Of a stretch of 64,000 nucleotides of DNA, positions 55,759 through 64,000 are shown one piece after another; within the stretch, counting starts at the first letter, position 1; every line of letters begins with the position of its first letter. Source of the stretch: Salinarimonas sp. (GTDB taxonomy: Bacteria > Pseudomonadota > Alphaproteobacteria > Rhizobiales > Beijerinckiaceae); assembly GCA_020832565.1 (NCBI GenBank), contig JAFIEI010000002.1, positions 124,001-188,000 on the forward strand, read 5' to 3'. Both the position numbers and the translations under genes were made by a program. The notes beneath the pieces are model-generated. The model did not search any database, had not been told where the DNA came from, and saw nothing but the letters and a program-made list of their open reading frames with translations.

Positions 55759-57102
55759 ATGCGTTATCTGCCCCTGTCCCCCGATGACCGCAGCGAGATG
55801 CTGGCGAAGATCGGCGTGGATACGATCGACGATCTGTTCGCCGATGTCCCGGCGGAAAAGCTCCTGACCGAGCCGCTGGACCTGCCGCGCCGCAAGGGCG
55901 AGATGGAGGTCGAGCGCATTCTCGGGCGCATGGCCGGACGCAACGTGGCGGCGAGTACGGTGCCGTTCTTTGTCGGCGCCGGCGCCTACAAGCACCATGT
56001 GCCGGCCACTGTCGACCATGTGATCCAGCGCTCGGAATTCCTGACGAGCTACACGCCGTATCAGCCGGAAATTGCGCAGGGCACCCTGCAATACCTGTTC
56101 GAATTCCAGACCCAGGTGGCGGCGCTGACCGGCATGGATGTCGCCAACGCCTCCATGTATGACGGCTCCACCGCCGCCGGCGAGGCCGTGCTGATGGCGC
56201 ATCGCGTCACCAAGCGGCGCAAGGCCGTGCTCTCGGGCGGGCTGCATCCCCATTATGCAGACGTGGTCGAGACGCTGTCGCACATGTCGGGCGACAAGGT
56301 CGTCTCGCTCCCCGCCGATCCGCGCGCGGATGAGGACATTCTGGCAGCGATCGACGACGAGACCTCCTGCGTCGTGGTGCAGACGCCGGACGTGTTCGGC
56401 AATCTGCGCGACCTGACGAAGATCGCCGAGAAGGCGCATGCCCATGGCGCGCTCCTGATCGCGGCCTTCACCGAGGTGATGTCGCTCGGCCTGGTCAAGC
56501 CGCCAGGCGCGATGGGCGCCGATATTGTCGTGGGCGAGGGCCAGTCGATCGGCAACAGCCTGAATTTCGGCGGCCCCTATGTCGGGCTCTTCGCTGCGCG
56601 CCAGAAATTCGTGCGCCAGATGCCGGGGCGCCTGTGCGGCGAGACGGTGGATGCCGAGGGCAAGCGCGGTTTCGTGCTGACCCTCTCCACCCGCGAGCAG
56701 CATATCCGCCGCGACAAGGCGACCTCCAACATCTGCACCAATTCCGGCCTGTGCTGCCTCGCCTTCACCATCCACATGACCCTGCTCGGCCAGGTCGGCC
56801 TGCAGCGTCTGGCCCGGGTCAACCACGCCAATGCCGTGGCGCTCGCCGATGCGCTCGCGACCGTGCCCGGCGTCGAGGTGATCACGGGGGCCTTTTTCAA
56901 CGAGTTCACGCTGAAGCTCCCCAAGGATGCGGCGAAGGTCGTCGAGGCGCTCGCCGACAAGGGCGTCCTGGGCGGCGTGCCCTATTCCCGCCTTGCCCCC
57001 GATGCCGATTGCGACGACCTGCTGCTGGTGGCTTCCACCGAGGTCAATACCGACGACGACCGCGCGGCTTACGTCGCGGCGCTGAAGGAGGTGCTGGCGT
57101 GA
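55759..57102 (+). CDS. gcvPA: Glycine dehydrogenase subunit 1 (P protein alpha half)
   Basis: 447 residues. N-terminal half of the P protein, which decarboxylates glycine with PLP. The start at 55759 (MRYLPLSP) has GGAGAGGAGA upstream. Signatures: [58 protein letters not shown] and [24 protein letters not shown], quoted in pieces. It forms a heterotetramer with GcvPB. The gap to gcvH holds a strong hairpin. Confidence 0.95.
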   Translation: MRYLPLSPDDRSEMLAKIGVDTIDDLFADVPAEKLLTEPLDLPRRKGEMEVERILGRMAGRNVAASTVPFFVGAGAYKHHVPATVDHVIQRSEFLTSYTPYQPEIAQGTLQYLFEFQTQVAALTGMDVANASMYDGSTAAGEAVLMAHRVTKRRKAVLSGGLHPHYADVVETLSHMSGDKVVSLPADPRADEDILAAIDDETSCVVVQTPDVFGNLRDLTKIAEKAHAHGALLIAAFTEVMSLGLVKPPGAMGADIVVGEGQSIGNSLNFGGPYVGLFAARQKFVRQMPGRLCGETVDAEGKRGFVLTLSTREQHIRRDKATSNICTNSGLCCLAFTIHMTLLGQVGLQRLARVNHANAVALADALATVPGVEVITGAFFNEFTLKLPKDAAKVVEALADKGVLGGVPYSRLAPDADCDDLLLVASTEVNTDDDRAAYVAALKEVLA

Positions 57103-57163
57103 TGTGCACGACCGCCACCCGGCCAACCATCATCATCCTTTCCTCCACCCATGGAGTCACATC

Positions 57164-58735
57164 ATGCTGAACCGCCAGGGACGCCCCACTTCGGCCGGCG
57201 ACGGCGCGATCACCGCCGATACCGGAACCTTTACCGGCAACCGCGCCCTCATGCAGGAAGAGGCGCTGATCTTCGAATCCGGGCGCTACGAAACCACCGG
57301 CGTCGATTTCGACGAGCCGGAGAATTTCTCCCCGCGTCTGGGCGACCTCGAACGCGAGGGTGACATCGGGCTGCCGGGGCTCTCGGAGCCCGAGGCGATG
57401 CGCCATTTCGTGCGCCTGTCGCAGAAGAATTACGGCATCGATACCGGCCTGTTCCCGCTCGGCTCGTGCACCATGAAGCACAATGCCCGGCTCAACGAGC
57501 GCATGGCGCGGCTGCCCGGCTTTGCCGATGTGCATCCGCTGCAGCCGGTCTCGAGCGTGCAGGGCGCGCTCGAACTGATGGACGAGCTCTCGCGCTATCT
57601 CGTGACGCTCACCGGCATGACCAGCGTGGCGCTCTCGCCCAAGGCCGGCGCGCACGGGGAATTGTGCGGCATGATGGCGATCAAGGCCGCGATCGACGCC
57701 AAGGGTGAGGGCGAGACCCGGCGCACGGTGCTCGTGCCTGAATCGGCCCATGGCACCAATCCGGCCACGGCGGCGCTGATCGGTTTCAAGGTCAAGACCG
57801 TGCCCGCCGATACGGACGGGACCGTGCGCGTGCAAGCGGTGAAGGACCTGATCGGGCCGGATACCGCGGCGATCATGCTCACCAATCCCAATACCTGCGG
57901 CCTGTTCGAGCCGGAGATCGTCGAGATCGCGCAGGCGCTGCATGATGCGGGGGCCTATTTCTACTGCGACGGGGCGAATTTCAACGCCATCGTCGGCAAG
58001 GCACGCCCGGGTGATCTCGGCGTCGATGCCATGCACATCAACCTGCACAAGACCTTCTCGACGCCCCATGGCGGCGGCGGGCCGGGCTCGGGCCCGGTGG
58101 TGCTGTCGCAACGTCTCGCGCCCTATGCGCCGGTACCCTTCGTCATCCCCGGCGCAGAGGGTCTGACCCTGGTCGAGCACGAGCAATATGCCGAAGAAAA
58201 GCCCTTCGGGCGCATCACCGCCTTCCACGGCCAGATGGGCATGTATGTGCGCGCGCTTTCCTACATGCTCTCGCACGGTTCCGACGGCATGAAGCAGGCT
58301 TCCGAGGATGCGGTGCTCAACGCCAACTACATCCGCGCCGGCCTGCGCGGCCTGATGAGCCAGCCCTTCGGCGACAAGCCCTGCATGCACGAGGCCCTGT
58401 TCGACGACAGCTGGCTCAAGGATACCGGCGTTTCCACGCTCGATTTCGCCAAGGCGATGATCGACGAGGGCTACCATCCGATGACGATGTATTTCCCCCT
58501 CGTGGTGCATGGCGCCATGCTGGTGGAGCCGACCGAATCGGAATCGAAATCCTCGCTCGACCTGTTCGTGGCCGCCATGCGCGACCTCGCCCAGGCGGCC
58601 AAGCGCGGCGAGACCGAACGCTTCACGGGCGCGCCCTACCACGCCCCGCGCAAGCGCCTCGACGAGACCCGCGCGGCCCGCCAGCCGATCCTGCGATGGA
58701 CGCCGCGCGAGCCGGTGCGGGAAGCGGCGGAGTAA
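57164..58735 (+). CDS. gcvPB: Glycine dehydrogenase subunit 2 (P protein beta half)
   Basis: 523 residues from MLNRQGRP; GGAG lies 8 bases before the start. PLP-binding Lys296 is in NLHKTFSTPHGGGG; FPLGSCTMKHN and PESAHGTNPATA are also typical. The C-terminal part has MTMYFPLVVHGAMLVEPTESES. Together with GcvPA it releases CO2 from glycine and loads the aminomethyl group onto GcvH. The operon ends at the terminator that follows. Confidence 0.95.
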   Translation: MLNRQGRPTSAGDGAITADTGTFTGNRALMQEEALIFESGRYETTGVDFDEPENFSPRLGDLEREGDIGLPGLSEPEAMRHFVRLSQKNYGIDTGLFPLGSCTMKHNARLNERMARLPGFADVHPLQPVSSVQGALELMDELSRYLVTLTGMTSVALSPKAGAHGELCGMMAIKAAIDAKGEGETRRTVLVPESAHGTNPATAALIGFKVKTVPADTDGTVRVQAVKDLIGPDTAAIMLTNPNTCGLFEPEIVEIAQALHDAGAYFYCDGANFNAIVGKARPGDLGVDAMHINLHKTFSTPHGGGGPGSGPVVLSQRLAPYAPVPFVIPGAEGLTLVEHEQYAEEKPFGRITAFHGQMGMYVRALSYMLSHGSDGMKQASEDAVLNANYIRAGLRGLMSQPFGDKPCMHEALFDDSWLKDTGVSTLDFAKAMIDEGYHPMTMYFPLVVHGAMLVEPTESESKSSLDLFVAAMRDLAQAAKRGETERFTGAPYHAPRKRLDETRAARQPILRWTPREPVREAAE

Positions 58736-58764
58736 GCCTGAGCCGTGCCATCGTGATACCCTTC

Positions 58765-58792
58765 GGGCGGGCCTTGCGGTCCGCCCTTTTTT
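58765..58792 (+). terminator. Intrinsic terminator of the gcv operon
   Basis: GGGCGGGCC-TTGC-GGTCCGCCC, a 9-bp stem with one G-U pair, followed by six T. It lies 30 bases after the gcvPB stop. Confidence 0.9.
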
Positions 58793-58815
58793 CGCAACGC
58801 CCGCAGGAGGCAGCG

Positions 58816-59481
58816 ATGTTCGGCTTGTTCGAGGATCCCGGTGCGATCGCAATCGCGACGCGCCTGATCGATTTTCTCGGCGTCGCGGCCTTTGCGGCTT
58901 CGGGGGCCCTCGTCGCCTCGCGCAAGCAGATGGATATCGTCGGCTTCACCCTTCTCGCCGTGGTGACCGGGATCGGCGGCGGCACCATGCGCGATCTCCT
59001 GCTCGGCCTGCCGGTCTTCTGGATCGCGCGCCCGGATTATCTCCTGATCTGCGTCGCCATGGCGATCGCGGCCTTCTTCACCGCCCATCTCGTCGCGTCG
59101 CGCTACAAGGTGCTGCTGTGGTGCGATGCTGCGGGGCTCGCCCTGTTCGCGGTGGTCGGCGCCGAGACGGCGCTGCTGGCCGGGGCCGGGCCCCTCGTCG
59201 CTCTGGTGATGGGCATGATCACCGCGACCTTCGGCGGTGTCATCCGTGACGTGCTGGGCGCGGAGGAACCGGTTATTCTCAGCCGCGAGATCTATGCGAC
59301 GGCGGCGCTGGCCGGCGCTGGCGGTTTCGTGCTGCTCGATGCCCTCGGCCTCGCGCGCGACGCTGCGCTGATCGTCGCCCTCGTCATCGGTTTCGGCATT
59401 CGCGGCTTCGCCCTCACCCGCGGCTGGAGCCTGCCGCGCTACCGCCAGCGCCCGGGACGCGATCCCGCCGATATTCCATAA
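58816..59481 (+). CDS. Trimeric intracellular cation (TRIC)/UPF0126 family membrane protein
   Basis: 221 residues from MFGLFEDPG; GCAGGAGG precedes the start. Two repeats of three helices are evident, with signatures AFAASGALVASRKQMDIVGF, GIGGGTMRDLLLG and FGGVIRDVLGAEEPVIL, including the paired GGGTxRD/GGVxRD glycine motifs. Such proteins were called YicG/UPF0126; TRIC relatives conduct K+. A relation to glycine transport has been suggested in the wider family, and its place right after the gcv operon fits that, but this is inference. Confidence 0.87.
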   Translation: MFGLFEDPGAIAIATRLIDFLGVAAFAASGALVASRKQMDIVGFTLLAVVTGIGGGTMRDLLLGLPVFWIARPDYLLICVAMAIAAFFTAHLVASRYKVLLWCDAAGLALFAVVGAETALLAGAGPLVALVMGMITATFGGVIRDVLGAEEPVILSREIYATAALAGAGGFVLLDALGLARDAALIVALVIGFGIRGFALTRGWSLPRYRQRPGRDPADIP

Positions 59482-59588
59482 CAACGCAGCGGGCGACGAT
59501 CCGTCGAGGATCGACACCTTTCTTCGCGGCGCCGACCGGTCTATCGTGGAGGCGAGTTGATTAGCGGCACCGGAAAGCGAAAGCACGC

Positions 59589-60377
59589 ATGCCACCTTCC
59601 GATCTCGACGCCTCCGACAGGGGAGCCTCCGCCCTGCACGAACCGCAATTCGCGCTTCATGTGGAGGATCTCACCGTCGCCTATACCGATGCGCCCGTGC
59701 TTTGGGATATCGATATCGACATCCCGCCCGGCGTGATGGCGGCGATCGTGGGGCCGAACGGCTCGGGCAAATCCACGCTGATCAAGACCTGCCTCGGCCT
59801 GGTCACGCCGGTAGCCGGCCATGTGCGCTTCTTCGGCCTGCCGCATCGCGCCGTGCGCCGGCGTATCGGCTACGTGCCGCAGCGCTCCAGCGTCGACTGG
59901 GACTTTCCCACCGATGCCCGCGACGTGGTGACGATGGGTCTCTATGGCGGTCTCGGCTGGTTTCGCCGGCCCGGCGCCGCCGAGCGCGAGCGCGCCATGG
60001 CGGCGCTGGAGCAGGTCGGGATGCAGGATTACGCCGACCGCCAGATAGCGGAACTCTCCGGCGGCCAGCAGCAGCGTGTCTTCATCGCCCGCGCGCTTGC
60101 CCAGGACGCGGATCTGTATTTTCTCGACGAGCCCATGGCGGGCGTCGACGCCACCACCGAACGCGTCATCGTCGACGTGCTGCACGGGCTGCGCGATGCC
60201 GGCAAGACCGTGGTTGTCGTGCATCACGACCTGCAGAGCGTCGCACGCTATTTCGACTGGCTGGTCATGCTCAACACCCGCGTCATCGCGCAGGGCCGTG
60301 TCAGCGAGGTCTATACGGCAGACAACCTGCGCGCGGCCTATGGTGGCCAGGTCGCGCTGATCGAGACGCATGCTTGA
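59589..60377 (+). CDS. Metal-type ABC transporter ATP-binding protein
   Basis: 262 residues. Walker A GPNGSGKST (55-63), VPQRSSVDWDFPTDARDVV (96-114), signature LSGGQQQR (156-163) and Walker B LYFLDEPMAGVD. The Q-loop context S-VDWDFP is characteristic of manganese/zinc/iron chelate importers (SitB/MntB/ZnuC group). No cognate permease or solute-binding gene lies beside it in this window, which is unusual. The ribosome site is weak. Function as a lone ATPase is uncertain. Confidence 0.85.
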   Translation: MPPSDLDASDRGASALHEPQFALHVEDLTVAYTDAPVLWDIDIDIPPGVMAAIVGPNGSGKSTLIKTCLGLVTPVAGHVRFFGLPHRAVRRRIGYVPQRSSVDWDFPTDARDVVTMGLYGGLGWFRRPGAAERERAMAALEQVGMQDYADRQIAELSGGQQQRVFIARALAQDADLYFLDEPMAGVDATTERVIVDVLHGLRDAGKTVVVVHHDLQSVARYFDWLVMLNTRVIAQGRVSEVYTADNLRAAYGGQVALIETHA

Positions 60378-60495
60378 GCACGGGCAAAGCGCGCAGATGG
60401 AGCATGAAGGCGCTCACGCGCGGCTTTCTTGCGTGGCGGGGACGCGCTGAATAGGCTCGCGCCACTTTGCCGACGCACTTTTCCGGGATCGCCCG

Positions 60496-61926
60496 ATGCA
60501 CGACGCCACCACCGCCCAGAATATCGACGATACCCTGCTCACCGCCCTTGCCGAGGCGCTCGGCCGCGATCGTCTGCGCGTCGGCGACGACATTCCCGAG
60601 AGCCATGCCGCCGATGCGGCGGGGATGACGCCCTGCCGCCCGGGCCTCCTCCTCCTGCCGCGCTCGACGCAGGAAGTCTCGCAGGCGCTGGCTCTATGCC
60701 ATGCCCATGGCGCGCGGATCGTGGTCCAGGGCGGCATGACCGGGCTCGCCGGCGGCGCGCATCCGCAGGAGGGCGAGATCGCCCTCTCGCTGGAACGCAT
60801 GCGCGGGATCGAGGAGATCGATACGCTTTCAGGCACGCTGACGGCCATGGCCGGCACGACCTTGCAGGAAATCCAGGAAGCGGCCCAGGCGAGCGGCTTC
60901 TTCTGCGGCATCGATCTCGGCGCGCGTGGCTCCTGCACGATCGGCGGCAACATCGCGACCAATGCCGGCGGCAACCAGGTCCTGCGCTACGGCATGGCGC
61001 GGCGCAACGTGCTCGGCCTCGAAGCGGTGCTCGCCGACGGCACGGTGGTGACGAGCCTCAATAAAATGCTCAAGAACAATGCCGGCTACGACTGGACGCA
61101 GCTCTTCATCGGCTCCGAAGGCACGCTCGGGATCGTCACGCGGGTGGTGCTCGGCCTGCATCCGGCGCCGCGCGGGGTGCGTTCGGCGCTCTGCGCCTTC
61201 TCCCGCTTCGAGGACGTCGTCACGGTCCTGCGCCGCTTCGATGCCGCCCTGCCGGGCCGGATGATCGTCTTCGAGGCGATGTGGCGCGAATATCTCGACA
61301 CGGCGATCGGCCCCGGCGGCCTCTCCCCACCCTTCCCGGAAAGCCCGGAAGTCACGCTCCTGATCGAAGCCGCCATGGGAAGCGAAGCGGGGAACGCCGC
61401 AGGCGACGATGCGAGCGATCCCTTCACCGAAACCCTCGCCGGCTTCCTCGAAGAAGGGCTGATCGACGACGCGCTGATCGCGCAATCGGAGGCCGATCGG
61501 GCGCGGTTCTGGAGCTATCGCGAGGCGGTCTACGAATTCCGCCGCATCATCGATGCCGGTACGAATTTCGACGTCTCGATCCCCATTGCCCGGCTCGACG
61601 AGGCGGTCGAACGGCTGCGCGAGGGCGCGCGCGGTTTCGGGGAGGAGACGCGGCTGCTCGTCTTCGGCCATGTCGCCGACAGCAATATCCACATCTCGGT
61701 GAGCCATCCCCGTCACGATGCGCAGATGAGCCGGGAAATCCAGGGGATGGTCTATGACATCGTTGCCGCGCTTGCGGGTTCGGTCTCGGCCGAACACGGG
61801 GTCGGCATGCTCAAGCGCGACTATCTCCACAAATCACGCAGCGAAGCGGAAATCGCGCTGATGCGGCGGATCAAGCAGGCGCTCGACCCGCACAACATGC
61901 TCAATCCGGGCCGGATCCTCGCCTGA
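60496..61926 (+). CDS. FAD-binding oxidase, D-2-hydroxy acid dehydrogenase type
   Basis: 476 residues. FAD-binding domain with VVQGGMTGLAGGAHP and IGGNIATNAGGNQVLRYG, and the C-terminal oxidase domain with FGHVADSNIHISV, SAEHGVGMLKRD and LDPHNMLNPGRIL. This matches the GlcD/D-2-hydroxyglutarate and D-lactate dehydrogenase group (VAO family), which pass electrons to the quinone pool or ETF. The substrate cannot be read out. Read in the same direction as the ABC ATPase, 118 bases downstream. Confidence 0.9.
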   Translation: MHDATTAQNIDDTLLTALAEALGRDRLRVGDDIPESHAADAAGMTPCRPGLLLLPRSTQEVSQALALCHAHGARIVVQGGMTGLAGGAHPQEGEIALSLERMRGIEEIDTLSGTLTAMAGTTLQEIQEAAQASGFFCGIDLGARGSCTIGGNIATNAGGNQVLRYGMARRNVLGLEAVLADGTVVTSLNKMLKNNAGYDWTQLFIGSEGTLGIVTRVVLGLHPAPRGVRSALCAFSRFEDVVTVLRRFDAALPGRMIVFEAMWREYLDTAIGPGGLSPPFPESPEVTLLIEAAMGSEAGNAAGDDASDPFTETLAGFLEEGLIDDALIAQSEADRARFWSYREAVYEFRRIIDAGTNFDVSIPIARLDEAVERLREGARGFGEETRLLVFGHVADSNIHISVSHPRHDAQMSREIQGMVYDIVAALAGSVSAEHGVGMLKRDYLHKSRSEAEIALMRRIKQALDPHNMLNPGRILA

Positions 61927-61950
61927 GCGGTCCGCTGCCCGGTGCAAGCC

Positions 61951-64000
<2,050 letters not shown>

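Noticed and set aside
57044-58852. 602-residue minus-strand open frame
   Set aside because: Shadow of gcvPB; no recognisable domain.
60404-60454. 16-codon frame between the ABC ATPase and the FAD oxidase, possibly a remnant permease start
   Set aside because: Too short to judge and with no membrane character; noted only as context for the missing permease.

Overview
This is an ordinary chromosomal stretch of a GC-rich, flagellated alphaproteobacterium. I infer the order Hyphomicrobiales (Rhizobiales). The grounds are: a FlbD-type flagellar regulator and a SciP (DUF1153) gene beside fliF, candidate CtrA boxes, an alphaproteobacterial dnaX without zinc cysteines, MipA and Omp31-like outer-membrane proteins, and an intergenic palindrome resembling repeats known from Rhizobiales. 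I would not name a genus. I see no prophage, insertion sequence, integron, CRISPR array, tRNA or rRNA.

Layout. 1-3012: 3' part of a heterotetrameric sarcosine oxidase operon (soxA, soxG). 3394-4835: two exported proteins of unknown role. 4974-10261: an uptake and catabolic unit (TIGR04076 protein, aldo/keto reductase, TRAP transporter QMP) divergent from a GntR regulator, with a palindromic operator candidate between them. 10284-20300: housekeeping genes (HD hydrolase, Tag glycosylase, MipA, YgfZ, dihydroorotase, SbmA/YddA-type ABC exporter, TspO, NAD synthetase, MsrA). 20222-21938: ArsR regulator and MFS permease with an operator-like palindrome. 22202-25894: epimerase, flavin monooxygenase-like protein and isovaleryl-CoA dehydrogenase. 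26114-28673: ETHE1/Blh-like metallohydrolase, whose promoter contains a palindrome, convergent with leuA. 28831-35109: mixed small genes, NUDIX, PhzF, an EEP nuclease and a Do-like protease. 35468-37705: SRP RNA and dnaX. 37763-46213: DUF3592, GNAT, methyltransferase, OsmC, peroxiredoxin, DUF2339, tyrosine phosphatase and a beta-barrel protein. 46302-53438: flagellar cluster on the minus strand (fliK-flgD, sciP, fliF-fliH-fliN-flbD), without fliG. 53760-58735: tandem glycine riboswitch and gcvT-gcvH-gcvPA-gcvPB. 58816-64000: TRIC-like protein, a lone Mn/Zn-type ABC ATPase, FAD oxidase, guaB and a truncated RBBP9-like hydrolase.

How the genes work together. Sarcosine oxidase and the glycine cleavage system are consecutive steps: sarcosine gives glycine plus methylene-THF, and glycine gives CO2, ammonia and another methylene-THF. 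The glycine step is under riboswitch control. The flagellar block combines early structural genes with two class-hierarchy regulators (FlbD, SciP), and CtrA-like boxes upstream of fliF and sciP fit the Caulobacter circuit. The least explained parts are the TRAP/AKR/TIGR04076 unit and the epimerase/monooxygenase pair. I found no clearly new defence or mobile system.
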